Notes under the pieces: model-generated
What the model was told of the DNA's origin: nothing
The model's database searches: none
What the model saw: the letters and a program-made list of their open reading frames with translations, nothing else
Made by a program: the position numbers and the translations under genes
Part shown: positions 25,523 through 34,111 of the stretch, one piece after another
Position numbering within the stretch: the stretch's first letter is position 1
Layout: each line of letters begins with the position of its first letter
From: Christiangramia aestuarii
Lineage (GTDB): Bacteria; Bacteroidota; Bacteroidia; Flavobacteriales; Flavobacteriaceae
Reading direction: 5' to 3'
Assembly (NCBI RefSeq): GCF_009735585.1
Contig: NZ_VJVW01000003.1
Coordinates: 124,001 to 188,000, forward strand
DNA: 64,000 bases

Positions 25523-26860
25523 CTAAATACCAGTATAGTTCTGCGGACTTATCTGGTGTAGTTCTTTTTTGATCTCTTCTGAAACTTCTAGCTGGTCAAT
25601 AAATTCAGACATACTTTTCTCAGTGATCTTTTCATTGGTCCTGGTAAGACCTTTCAGGGCTTCATAAGGATTTTTAAAACCTTCACGTCTCAATATGGTC
25701 TGAATGGCTTCAGCAACCACAGCCCAATTATTTTCGAGATCCTCGTTGAGCTTTTCCTCATTCAGCAACAACTTGTTAAGTCCTTTAAGCGTAGATTTAA
25801 AAGCGATAATGGTATGCCCTACAGGTACTCCAATATTCCTTAGAACGGTACTGTCTGTAAGGTCTCGCTGTAGACGACTTACTGGAAGTTTAGCTGCCAG
25901 GTGCTCAAATAAAGCATTGGCGATACCAATATTCCCTTCGCTATTTTCAAAATCTATCGGGTTTACTTTATGTGGCATAGCCGAGGAACCTATTTCCCCT
26001 TTTTTGATCTTCTGTTTGAAGTAGTCCATGGAAACATAGGTCCAGATATCACGATCCAGGTCGAGCAGGATGTTATTGATCCTTTTCAGGGCATCGAATA
26101 AAGCCGCGATATGATCGTAATGTTCTATCTGGGTAGTTGGGAAGGAGTGGTATAATCCTAGGTTGTTCTCCACGAAATTCTTTCCGAAGGCTTTCCAGTC
26201 TGTTTCTGGGTACGCGACCTTGTGAGCATTGTAGTTCCCGGTGGCACCTCCAAATTTCGCTGCGTGGGGAATTTCTTTTAAAAACCTTAATTGCTCTTCA
26301 ATTCTCACTACGAAAACCTCGATCTCTTTTCCGAGTCTGGTAGGAGAAGCAGGCTGCCCGTGAGTTCTTGCCAGTAAGGGAATATCTTTCCACTCGTTGG
26401 ATAGTTCCTTCAATTTAGCCAGGATCTCATTTAGTTCTGGGATATATACTTCTTCAATCGCATCCTTAAGGCTAAGGGGGACCGCGGTATTATTGATGTC
26501 CTGAGAAGTTAATCCAAAATGTATGAATTCTTTTGAATCTTCCATCCCAAGCTTTCCGAATTCTTTTTTCAGGAAATACTCTACTGCCTTCACATCGTGG
26601 TTGGTGACCTTTTCGATCTTTTTCACAGCCTGGGCGTCGATAGAGGTGAAGTTCTCGTAAAGCTCTCTTAATTTTTTAAAGTTACGGGTATCCACGTCCT
26701 GAAGCTGAGGTACTCCCTGCTCATAAAGAGCGATGAAATATTCAACTTCAACCTGAATCCTGTATTTAATAAGCGCTTCTTCACTAAAATAAGCCGAAAG
26801 TTTTTTGGTTTTAGACCTGTATCGTCCATCTATTGGAGAAACTGCAGAAAGGGATGTCAT
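25523..26860 (-). CDS. purB: Adenylosuccinate lyase
   Basis: A 445-residue protein of the fumarase/aspartase superfamily. It has SPIDGRYRSKTKKL at the start, TSQDINNTAV near 115, the catalytic His region ARTHGQPASPTRLGKE near 163 and the flexible-loop signature GSSAMPHKVNPIDFEN near 290-305. It cleaves SAICAR to AICAR and adenylosuccinate to AMP in purine synthesis. Length fits (E. coli 456, B. subtilis 431). Monocistronic; the helical-repeat gene upstream is 62 nt away. Confidence 0.97.
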   Translation of the reverse strand: MTSLSAVSPIDGRYRSKTKKLSAYFSEEALIKYRIQVEVEYFIALYEQGVPQLQDVDTRNFKKLRELYENFTSIDAQAVKKIEKVTNHDVKAVEYFLKKEFGKLGMEDSKEFIHFGLTSQDINNTAVPLSLKDAIEEVYIPELNEILAKLKELSNEWKDIPLLARTHGQPASPTRLGKEIEVFVVRIEEQLRFLKEIPHAAKFGGATGNYNAHKVAYPETDWKAFGKNFVENNLGLYHSFPTTQIEHYDHIAALFDALKRINNILLDLDRDIWTYVSMDYFKQKIKKGEIGSSAMPHKVNPIDFENSEGNIGIANALFEHLAAKLPVSRLQRDLTDSTVLRNIGVPVGHTIIAFKSTLKGLNKLLLNEEKLNEDLENNWAVVAEAIQTILRREGFKNPYEALKGLTRTNEKITEKSMSEFIDQLEVSEEIKKELHQISPQNYTGI

Positions 26861-26922
26861 CTTTTACTTTTAAAAATTAAAGGCGTAAAGATACCGCTTC
26901 AAAATTTACTAGAAAACCGAAG

Positions 26923-27456
26923 CTATAATTTCCTCAAAATCTTTGAAGCCCTGGACCTGTATCCTGCGGTAGACTTCTGAATATCCTTCTCCAGGATGCC
27001 TTTTAGTTCTTCTTTTACCCAAGAGTCTTCATTCCTTAGTTCATATATATTTTGCATGGAAAAAACTTTTACCGCTACCTTCTCTTCAGAGACCAGCCAG
27101 GTAAATGAAAGCTCCAGAATTTCTTTTTTCAGCTCGGGACTTAGGTTTAAAGTAGAACTGGAAAAATTGTTTTCAAGGGCGAGGCCATAGATCTTGGCAA
27201 GGCATCTCCTGCAGGCCGAATCTGAATGGTATTTTCCTGATCTTATCAAATCTGGGATAAAGGGAATAAGTATTTCAAAATTCTGCCTGCTTAATACCTC
27301 AAGAATGAACAACGCCTTAACGGATAATGGCCTGGCTTTCTGAATGATCATTACGCAAAACTTCAGAAATTGTGGGTGTTTTAGAAAAAGGACCGCAGCC
27401 TGTTGCCTGCTTTTAAGAGTGGTATCTGTTTTTTCAAGGATTTCTTCGAAGTTCAT
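26923..27456 (-). CDS. Helical-repeat (HEAT-like) protein, unknown function
   Basis: A 177-residue, all-helical protein without signal or TM segment. Repeated helix pairs with Leu/Ile periodicity (FCVMIIQKARPLSVKALFILEVLSR, FIPDLIRSGKYHSDSACRRCLAKIYGLALE, SFTWLVSEEKVAVKVFSMQNIYEL) suggest a HEAT/ARM-like solenoid. It often sits beside purB in flavobacteria and is sometimes mislabelled adenylosuccinate lyase, but it shares none of that enzyme's motifs. Its ATG overlaps the sirtuin stop (TGATG), indicating translational coupling with the deacylase. Function unknown; perhaps a binding partner. Confidence 0.72.
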   Translation of the reverse strand: MNFEEILEKTDTTLKSRQQAAVLFLKHPQFLKFCVMIIQKARPLSVKALFILEVLSRQNFEILIPFIPDLIRSGKYHSDSACRRCLAKIYGLALENNFSSSTLNLSPELKKEILELSFTWLVSEEKVAVKVFSMQNIYELRNEDSWVKEELKGILEKDIQKSTAGYRSRASKILRKL

Positions 27457-28139
27457 CAGGCCTCATTTAAAAGTCTGGTTACTAATTCCGGGACTCCCTC
27501 TACAGCTTTTTTGCTAATGATCTCCAGATTACCACCGGCGCTGATATTGGGATTTGGATCTATAAAATAAATTGGGCTTTCCTTTGGAGTGAAATCTATA
27601 AGGCTGGCCGCAGGATATACCTGCATGGAGGTGCCCACAACTATCACGATACCGGCATTTTCTGCGATCTCTGCGGCTTTCTGGAACATAGGTACGGCTT
27701 CGCCAAACCATACCACATGTGGCCTAAGCTGATGGTTATACTCACAAAAGTCTCCTATGTTAATATCCTTTTTCCAGTCCATTACCAGGCTTTCGTCAAA
27801 AGTGCTGCGGGCCTTAAGCAGTTCACCATGCAAATGGGTTACGTTGTCGCTACCCGCCCTCTCATGCAGATCATCGATATTCTGGGTGATGATCTTCACG
27901 TTGTATCTTTCCTGTAATTTTACCAGGGCATAATGAGCTTCATTTGGCTCAACTTCCAATAATTGGCGTCTTCGCTGGTTATAAAAGTCCAGCACCAGTT
28001 CCATATTATTTTCCCATCCAACCGGGGAGGCCACCTCCATAACATCATAGCCTTCCCACAGTCCGTCGGCATCTCTAAAAGTTTTGATTCCGCTTTCCGC
28101 GCTAATTCCGGCCCCAGTGAGGACCACTACATTTTTCAT
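27456..28139 (-). CDS. cobB: NAD-dependent protein deacylase, sirtuin lacking the zinc cysteines
   Basis: From ATG 28139 the protein has 227 residues, MKNVVVLTGAGISAESGIKTFRD. The Rossmann-fold NAD site continues with TQNIDDLHERAG (about 97-108) and the catalytic His in HLHGELLKARS (about 115). The stretch where sirtuins carry the four zinc cysteines contains only one Cys (GDFCEYNHQLRPHVVWFGE), as in a class of bacterial sirtuins without the tetracysteine site. GTSMQVYPAASLI follows. It removes acyl groups from lysine. An earlier GTG at 28157 is possible but not favoured. Confidence 0.92.
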   Translation of the reverse strand: MKNVVVLTGAGISAESGIKTFRDADGLWEGYDVMEVASPVGWENNMELVLDFYNQRRRQLLEVEPNEAHYALVKLQERYNVKIITQNIDDLHERAGSDNVTHLHGELLKARSTFDESLVMDWKKDINIGDFCEYNHQLRPHVVWFGEAVPMFQKAAEIAENAGIVIVVGTSMQVYPAASLIDFTPKESPIYFIDPNPNISAGGNLEIISKKAVEGVPELVTRLLNEA

Positions 28140-28285
28140 ATTAACATTTTTTAACACTTATTCTGATATTCTTAACGTCTGCCTCTTCACTTAAGCACGT
28201 ATCTAAGAGTAGATAAATAAAGTATGAAAAGAAAAATACGGCTTTTCAACCAAAACAAATTATTAATAATTCATAACTTAATCTG

Positions 28286-29875
28286 ATGAAAAATTTATTT
28301 CGCGCTATTTACATAGCATTACCAATTTTATTTCTGAGTTGTTCAGATGATGACTCCATGCAGCCTGTGGGGCCAGACAATATGGGGGAGACCGAATCTT
28401 TTGACCTGACTTCTGTGAGCGACCCGTCAATTTCAGGGACCGCCACCTTTATGCAGAATGAGGACAATAGTACAACCGTAGAGATCTCTCTTGAGGGAAC
28501 TACTTCAGGGATGCACCCGGCACATATCCATTTCAACACTGCTGCTGAAGGTGGTGATATTGCCCTTAGCTTTAACCCTATAGACGGAGCTACCGGAATG
28601 AGCACTACTACATTTTCAGCCTTGGATGATGGAACGCCTATTACTTACGAAGAGGCGGTGAATTTCGACGGGTATATAAATGTACATTTAAGTGCTGATG
28701 ATCTTGGCACTTTAGTCGCCCAGGGAGACATTGGTGAAAATGACCTTACCGGAGATATGAAATCTTACGAATTAGCAACAAAAGATGTAGAAGGCATCAT
28801 GGGAACAGTGCTGTTCCAGGAAAGAGAGAATGGAGAAGCCCTCGCGACCATTATGTTGGAAAATACTCCAGATGATGGTATGCACCCGGCACATATACAT
28901 ATGAATACCGCTGCCGAAGGTGGCGATATTGCCTTTACCTTCACGCCTGTAAATGGGAATACCGGAATGAGCATGACCAATGTTGCCAGTCTGGACGACG
29001 GAACTATGTTTGGATATGCAGAAGTTCTTGATTACGACGGGTACGTAAATGTTCACTTAAGTGCTGAAGCATTGGGAACACTTGTTGCTCAGGGTGATAT
29101 TGGCCAGAACGAACTTACCGGGGAATCTAAAACCTATGATCTGGAGTCAAAAGATGTAGAAGGGATCATGGGAACTGCAGTTTTTGAAGAAAGAGTAAAT
29201 GGAGAGGCCCTGGCAACTTTAATGCTGGAAGGAACTCCTGATGGAGGCATGCACCCGGCGCATATACATATGAATACTGCCGCAGAAGGTGGTGATATTG
29301 CCTTTACCTTCAATCCTGTGAATGGTACTACCGGTATGAGTATGACCAATGTGGCCATGTTAGATGATGATACTATGTTCGGATATGCCGATGTGCTGGA
29401 TTATGACGGTTATATTAATGTACATCTAAGTGCAGAGGATCTTGGAACCTTAGTGGCCCAGGGTGATATAGGGCAGAACGAACTTACCGGTGAGGCTGTA
29501 ACTTACGACCTGAACACTGTGGATGTACCCGGAATCATGGGAACTGCCATGTTCAAACAAAGAGTAAATGGAGAAACCCTTGTGGTTCTATCCCTTGAAA
29601 ATACCGTGCCCGGAGCAATGCATCCTGCCCATATTCACATGGGGTCTGTAGTAAATGCTCCTGGGGATATCGCGATTAGTTTAAACAGTGTAAATGGAAG
29701 TACCGGGATGAGTATGACCAATGTGACCGCCTTTGATGCTGCTGAAGGAGAAGACGGCGAAATGGTAGATTACGGAACCCTGATAGAATATGACGGATAT
29801 ATTAATGTGCATTTAAGTGCTGAAGAACTGGGAGTACTTGTAGCCCAGGGGGATATTGGGATGAATGCTTCATAG
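28286..29875 (+). CDS. Surface lipoprotein with four tandem CHRD domains
   Basis: A 529-residue protein: signal peptide and lipobox ALPILFLSC with Cys19 followed by SDDDS, a surface-export signal. After a short linker come four CHRD domains of about 122-123 residues, each with GMHPAHIHxNTAAEGGDIA, GATGMS-type and YDGYxNVHLSAxxLGTLVAQGDIG blocks. CHRD domains (from chordin) occur in bacteria in exported proteins; the conserved His-x-His and HPAH may bind metal (not proven). The fourth copy is more diverged (GAMHPAHIHMGSVVNAPG). A DNA repeat of 369 bp underlies copies 2 and 3. Followed by a terminator. Confidence 0.9.
   Translation: MKNLFRAIYIALPILFLSCSDDDSMQPVGPDNMGETESFDLTSVSDPSISGTATFMQNEDNSTTVEISLEGTTSGMHPAHIHFNTAAEGGDIALSFNPIDGATGMSTTTFSALDDGTPITYEEAVNFDGYINVHLSADDLGTLVAQGDIGENDLTGDMKSYELATKDVEGIMGTVLFQERENGEALATIMLENTPDDGMHPAHIHMNTAAEGGDIAFTFTPVNGNTGMSMTNVASLDDGTMFGYAEVLDYDGYVNVHLSAEALGTLVAQGDIGQNELTGESKTYDLESKDVEGIMGTAVFEERVNGEALATLMLEGTPDGGMHPAHIHMNTAAEGGDIAFTFNPVNGTTGMSMTNVAMLDDDTMFGYADVLDYDGYINVHLSAEDLGTLVAQGDIGQNELTGEAVTYDLNTVDVPGIMGTAMFKQRVNGETLVVLSLENTVPGAMHPAHIHMGSVVNAPGDIAISLNSVNGSTGMSMTNVTAFDAAEGEDGEMVDYGTLIEYDGYINVHLSAEELGVLVAQGDIGMNAS
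28430..29872 (+). repeat. Four-fold in-frame CHRD repeat, period 366-369 bp
   Basis: The landmark I-x-G-T (ATC ATG GGA AC) occurs at 28430 (ISGT), 28796, 29165 and 29534; spacing 366, 369 and 369 bp. Copies 2 and 3 are much more alike than the others, so the latest duplication is recent or homogenised. Confidence 0.88.
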
Positions 29876-29898
29876 GCATAAATTTCTTTAAAAAAGAG

Positions 29899-29926
29899 AA
29901 CCCGACTTAGGTCGGGTTTTTTATTT
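29899..29926 (+). terminator. Rho-independent terminator of the CHRD gene
   Basis: AACCCGAC (29899-29906) pairs with GTCGGGTT (29911-29918) across the TTAG loop, then a T run. Confidence 0.9.
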
Positions 29927-29937
29927 TTACTGCTGAA

Positions 29938-30591
29938 ATGGACGACAAAAAAATCTTAGAATATCTTCAGGAATACCTTACTCCAAGGAGAAGATCTTTA
30001 TTTGAAAAAGTACTTTCAGAACGCACAAATCATCTTACGGTGGTGGCCCAGGATGTCTACCAGTTGCATAATACCAGCGCTGTGGTGAGAAGTTGTGATG
30101 TGTTCGGGGTTCAGAATATTCACGTTATAGAGGAGAAGATCCCTAGAAGGATTGATAAAGAAATTGCGATGGGAGCCCAGAAGTGGGTAAATATCAATCG
30201 TTATTCCTCAACACGGGATTGTGTAAAAAAGTTACGTGAGGATGGTTATAGAATCGTAGCAACCAGTCCTCATGATGACTCGGTTTTACTGGAAGATTTT
30301 GATATTAGTACACCGGCAGCCCTATTCTTTGGAACCGAAAAGGATGGATTGTCTGAAGAGATACTGAAAGAAGCAGATACCACCATCAAAATTCCCATGG
30401 TAGGTTTCACCGAAAGTCTGAATATTTCGGTCTCTGCCGCCATTATCCTGCAAAGCCTTCGGGCTAAACTAACCGCTTCCAATATTGACTGGAGACTTAG
30501 TGAAGTTGAAAAGGAAAAGCTACGCCTGGGCTGGACCAAAAAAACCATTAAAAATTCAGAACAAATTATTGAACGCTTTTTGAATCAGTAA
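29938..30591 (+). CDS. trmH: TrmH-family tRNA (guanosine-2'-O-)-methyltransferase
   Basis: A 217-residue SPOUT methyltransferase. Motif 1 is HNTSAVVRSCDVFGVQNIHVIE (about 43-64), motif 2 ALFFGTEKDGLSEEIL (about 127-142), motif 3 IPMVGFTESLNISVSAAIILQSLR (about 153-176), forming the trefoil-knot SAM site. The Arg of motif 1 and the length fit TrmH, which methylates G18 in tRNA; other TrmH-family specificities are possible. It begins right behind the CHRD terminator and reads into the SRPBCC gene 35 nt downstream. Confidence 0.92.
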   Translation: MDDKKILEYLQEYLTPRRRSLFEKVLSERTNHLTVVAQDVYQLHNTSAVVRSCDVFGVQNIHVIEEKIPRRIDKEIAMGAQKWVNINRYSSTRDCVKKLREDGYRIVATSPHDDSVLLEDFDISTPAALFFGTEKDGLSEEILKEADTTIKIPMVGFTESLNISVSAAIILQSLRAKLTASNIDWRLSEVEKEKLRLGWTKKTIKNSEQIIERFLNQ

Positions 30592-30626
30592 TTATTTGTA
30601 ACTTTTCTACGCCTTAAACCTAACCA

Positions 30627-31157
30627 ATGACCCTCTTTTTCTATTTAATTATAGCATTAATCACCTTTTTTGCTTTCTTACACGCGTGGGCAAAGAAAGA
30701 ATATGATGTTAGCAGGACCATGGTGATCAATAAACCTCGCGAAGAAGTTTTCAATTTTATACGACAGTTAAAAAAACAGCCTTTATGGAATCCTTGGTTC
30801 AAAAGGGATCCACAGGCGATTTTAAAATATAAAGGTGAAGATGGGAAGCTTGATGCAAGTTTCTACTGGAATGGGAACAAGAAAGTAGGTGAGGGGGTAC
30901 AGCGAATCGTCAAGGTAAAACAGGGTCGGGTTTTCGAAACAAAGATACTTTTTATTAAACCGGTTAAGGTAAATGCCCTTACTTACATTGGGGTAAAAGA
31001 AATAGATGCTGAAAAGACCAAAATGGTTTGGGGTGTTCGTGGCAACCTTGCATTTCCGCTTACTATTATCAGTATTTTCTACTCTCCGGAAAAAGCCTTG
31101 GGAGAAAAATTCGAGGAAGGGCTAAAGGAATTGAAACAGATTCTCGAAAAAAATTAA
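30627..31157 (+). CDS. SRPBCC (START/Bet v1-like) family membrane-anchored protein
   Basis: A 176-residue protein with an N-terminal TM helix (LFFYLIIALITFFAFLHAW) and a SRPBCC-fold domain of about 145 residues: YDVSRTMVINKPREEVFNFIRQLKKQPLWNPW at its start is the usual helix-grip first strand and loop, and the C-terminal long helix is KALGEKFEEGLKELKQIL. These proteins bind hydrophobic ligands; the ligand is unknown. The stop interlocks by 4 nt with the convergent exported protein. Confidence 0.85.
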   Translation: MTLFFYLIIALITFFAFLHAWAKKEYDVSRTMVINKPREEVFNFIRQLKKQPLWNPWFKRDPQAILKYKGEDGKLDASFYWNGNKKVGEGVQRIVKVKQGRVFETKILFIKPVKVNALTYIGVKEIDAEKTKMVWGVRGNLAFPLTIISIFYSPEKALGEKFEEGLKELKQILEKN

Positions 31158-31906
31158 TTCTTCTGAAGAACTTTATACTCTTCGTAACAGCTGTTGATCG
31201 CGTCCAGGATCTGCAGGTCATTCGCTGTTTTCATAAAATCCTGGGAGTAATTACAGTTGTTCAGGATCTCGTCTATCTCGGCGCGGTTCACCTGAAGCAG
31301 CGCCATTAAAGTTTCCCTGTCGAATTTATTTCTAAGCAGGTTCCTGATATTGTCATCCTGCTTCATCTGCCGCAGTTTCTTCATTTGTCTTGGCCTGGTA
31401 CCAAAGATATTATAGACCAGGTCGGCAGGGTTGGAAAGCGATCTCAGCGCCTTGGTAACAGCATTTGGAGAGGAGTCTCCACCTTCGTACCCAGAATTTA
31501 ATCCGGAAATACTATACCTGTAATTATCGTATATAGGAATATTCTTCGCGTCGATCTCAAGATAACCGGTCAATTTAACAGAGTTCACCGTGACCTCTTC
31601 CAGGGCAAATCCCAGTTCGGTCATTTTCACCTTTACATTTCCATACTTTAACCAGTCATTGGTCACCCTAACCCTTATAGATCTGAAACCCAGGTAGGAA
31701 AAATACAGGGTGTCATTTACCGTAGCCTGCAGTTTAAATTCTCCCTGCTCATTGGTTACGGCACCTTTAACCTGATTCAAATTAACAATATGAACGTTCT
31801 CGATAGGTTTGTCGTTCGCGGCATTCATAACAGTCCCCGATACCATATCCTGCGCAGATACATATCCCGTTAAGAATAAGAGAAATATAAAAAGGGTGTT
31901 TTTCAT
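31154..31906 (-). CDS. Exported protein with carboxypeptidase-regulatory-like domain
   Basis: A 250-residue protein with a signal peptide (NTLFIFLLFLTGYVSAQ). Residues 20-105 form a CarboxypepD_reg-like beta-sandwich: VSGTVMNAANDKPIENVHIVN and LYFSYLGFRSIRVRV are the standard first and fourth strands, also found before TonB plugs. The C-terminal part (about 115-250) is helical and charged (ALRSLSNPADLVYNIFGTRPRQMKKLRQMKQDD) and without known domain. Likely periplasmic. Function unknown. Monocistronic. Confidence 0.8.
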   Translation of the reverse strand: MKNTLFIFLLFLTGYVSAQDMVSGTVMNAANDKPIENVHIVNLNQVKGAVTNEQGEFKLQATVNDTLYFSYLGFRSIRVRVTNDWLKYGNVKVKMTELGFALEEVTVNSVKLTGYLEIDAKNIPIYDNYRYSISGLNSGYEGGDSSPNAVTKALRSLSNPADLVYNIFGTRPRQMKKLRQMKQDDNIRNLLRNKFDRETLMALLQVNRAEIDEILNNCNYSQDFMKTANDLQILDAINSCYEEYKVLQKN

Positions 31907-31985
31907 AACAATCGGGGCTAAAAATATAAAATCCTTATAAAAAACAATGCCAAACTTAAGGAATTAAGTTTGGCATTTTATTTAA

Positions 31986-33770
31986 CTATGCTTTAGAGCG
32001 CCTTCTTTTCAGGGAGTTTTCGATGTTTTTGTTCCGACTTCCCTTTCGGCTGCTTTTTTTATCATTTCGGTCTGACCTTCTTCTTCCTTTAAAGTTTTCT
32101 CCTTTATTGTCGTTGAAGTTTTTGCCGTTTCTTTTTCCGCCTCCGCGTTCCTTTCTACGGCCTCCGCCTTTTTCAGGTTTCTGGTCGTTGGTGATCTCTA
32201 CATTTACATATCTGCCGTTTTGCTGATAATCTGTAAAGGTCTTAAGAATTAGATCGGTATGTTTTTCATCCGTATTAAAGAATGAAAAGCTCGCCTTACA
32301 GTCTACCTTGAAAATATCATCACGGTCCAGGTTAAGTTCTCCGGTAAGGAAATCCTTCAGGCTTTTCCAGTCGAAACCATCCTTAGAACCAACATTGATA
32401 AAATACCTTGTATTTCCTTCAGAAACTGTCGGTCTTCCGCCAGCAGATTCAGAACTAAGGTCTGGCGCCTTCTCATAATAGTTAAAGAAGCGGGTGAACT
32501 CTACAGAAAAGAATTTCTTGATAAGCTCTTCCTTGCTAAATTCTTCCAGAGCCTCGTTTATGGTTGGAAGGTAAGGGTCTATATCGTGATTGATCTCTGT
32601 CTTCTTAATATCGTTCGCCAGGTGGAAAAGCTGGGTCTTGCAGATCTCCTTTCCATCAGGAATGGATTTCTCTTCGAATTTCTGCTGAATGATCTTCTCT
32701 ACCGTTCTAATCTTACGAACTTCACTTTTGGAAATAATAACCATGGAAACCCCTTGTTTTCCTGCACGACCGGTTCTACCACTACGGTGGGTATAAGTTT
32801 CGATCTCGTCTGGTAACTGGTAGTTTATTACGTGGGTAATATCATCTACATCTATCCCGCGAGCAGCAACATCTGTCGCAACTAGCATCTGGATCTGGCG
32901 GGTCCTAAAACTCTTCATTACCAGGTCACGCTGGTTCTGGCTTAGATCTCCATGCAATGCCGCGGCATTATATCCGTCTTCAATAAGTTTTTCAGCGACT
33001 TTTTGAGTGTCTCTTTTTGTTCTACAGAAGATCACAGAGAAAATATCGGGATTGGCGTCTGCCAGCCTTTTTAAAGCATCATAACGATTACGATGATTCA
33101 CCAGGTAATATTCGTGGGAAACGTTCACACTTCCCTTATTCTTTGACCCTACGGTGATCTCCTTTGGATCTGTCATGAATTTCTTGGCGATCTTGGCCAC
33201 CTCCTTAGGCATGGTTGCAGAGAACAACCAGGTCTTTTTCTCTTTTGGAGTATGAGATAAGATACTTTTAATATCCTCATAGAATCCCATGTTCAGCATT
33301 TCATCTGCCTCATCCAGTACACAGTAGTTGATAGAAGAGATATCTGCAAGATTTCTCCTTATCATATCCTGCATTCTTCCAGGGGTAGCAACGATGATCT
33401 GTGCACCTCTGGAGATAGATCTTGCCTGGTCGGTAATGCTTGCACCACCATAAACAGCCACTACGTTCAAAGATCTTTTATACTTTGAATAGTTCTTTAG
33501 TTCATTGGTGATCTGCAGGCATAGTTCACGGGTAGGTGAAAGTATCAATGCCTGGGTCTTTTTAGAATTTGAATCTATTTTCTGGATTAGTGGGAAACCA
33601 AAAGCGGCTGTTTTACCGGTTCCTGTTTGAGCCAGGGACACTAGGTCGGTTTCCTGTTCTAATAAGATTGGGATAGATTTTTCCTGTACTTCACTAGGGG
33701 TTTCAAAGCCCATGTCTTCGATGGCCTTGAGCAAGTCTGCGTCAAGTCCAAGTTTTTGGAATGCGTTCAT
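31986..33770 (-). CDS. deaD: DEAD-box RNA helicase of the CsdA/DeaD type
   Basis: A 594-residue helicase. Core motifs in order: Q motif near FQKLGL, I AQTGTGKTA (about 45-53), Ia PTRELCLQ, Ib TPGRMQD, II DEAD (about 155), III SATMP, and in the second RecA domain IV-VI, TDVAARGIDVDD and HRSGRTGRAGK. Residues about 430-510 form a DbpA/CsdA RNA-binding domain (RYFINVGSKDGFDWKSLKDFL), and the tail is a long Arg/Gly/Lys-rich stretch. It remodels RNA during ribosome assembly and mRNA decay, often at low temperature. The leader carries a large stem-loop. Confidence 0.95.
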   Translation of the reverse strand: MNAFQKLGLDADLLKAIEDMGFETPSEVQEKSIPILLEQETDLVSLAQTGTGKTAAFGFPLIQKIDSNSKKTQALILSPTRELCLQITNELKNYSKYKRSLNVVAVYGGASITDQARSISRGAQIIVATPGRMQDMIRRNLADISSINYCVLDEADEMLNMGFYEDIKSILSHTPKEKKTWLFSATMPKEVAKIAKKFMTDPKEITVGSKNKGSVNVSHEYYLVNHRNRYDALKRLADANPDIFSVIFCRTKRDTQKVAEKLIEDGYNAAALHGDLSQNQRDLVMKSFRTRQIQMLVATDVAARGIDVDDITHVINYQLPDEIETYTHRSGRTGRAGKQGVSMVIISKSEVRKIRTVEKIIQQKFEEKSIPDGKEICKTQLFHLANDIKKTEINHDIDPYLPTINEALEEFSKEELIKKFFSVEFTRFFNYYEKAPDLSSESAGGRPTVSEGNTRYFINVGSKDGFDWKSLKDFLTGELNLDRDDIFKVDCKASFSFFNTDEKHTDLILKTFTDYQQNGRYVNVEITNDQKPEKGGGRRKERGGGKRNGKNFNDNKGENFKGRRRSDRNDKKSSRKGSRNKNIENSLKRRRSKA

Positions 33771-33781
33771 TCGTTTTATGT

Positions 33782-33834
33782 AAGTATTCGATTATGATAT
33801 GTAAGTGTTACATAAGAAGCGAATCGACATACTT
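33782..33834 (-). promoter_or_regulatory. Long stem-loop in the 5' leader of the helicase gene
   Basis: AAGTATTCGATT (33782-33793) pairs with AATCGA-c-ATACTT (33822-33834, one bulged base). Inside, TATGTAA (33798-33804) pairs with TTACATA (33808-33814). In the transcript the structure ends about 11 nt before the ATG at 33770, so it can modulate initiation. Autoregulation by the helicase or a temperature response is inferred only. Confidence 0.6.
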
Positions 33835-33886
33835 AAACCTAAACTTCCGGTAACACATCCTCACCCTGAGGAATTTTTTCAAGCGG

Positions 33887-33894
33887 CAAATGTA
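33887..33894 (-). promoter_or_regulatory. -7 element of the helicase promoter
   Basis: Reverse-strand TACATTTG (33894-33887) is an exact TAnnTTTG match. No TTTG stands 19 nt upstream. A leader of about 105-110 nt results, containing the stem-loop. Confidence 0.55.
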
Positions 33895-34111
33895 CACTTT
33901 TATTTTTGATAAACAGCTTTTATTGCAAATAACTGGTGTAGTAATCAGATTTACAGGCTCTTAATCCTTGTGGGTGATCGAATATACCGGGTTTCCCCAA
34001 TTAAAAATTTTGCTCTTCGATAGTATATTTAAGCTAAAATCTGTTCCCGGGATGCCTTATTGAATTGCCAGTTATGTTATGAATAAATTATCAACCAAAA
34101 AATTTGGCATT
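33895..34111. other. Intergenic, AT-rich; no gene recognised
   Basis: The stretch between the helicase promoter and the lipoprotein gene has no convincing frame. TATATTTA at 34024-34031 is a possible -7 element for the rightward lipoprotein gene, without a -33 partner. Nothing else is seen. Confidence 0.5.
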
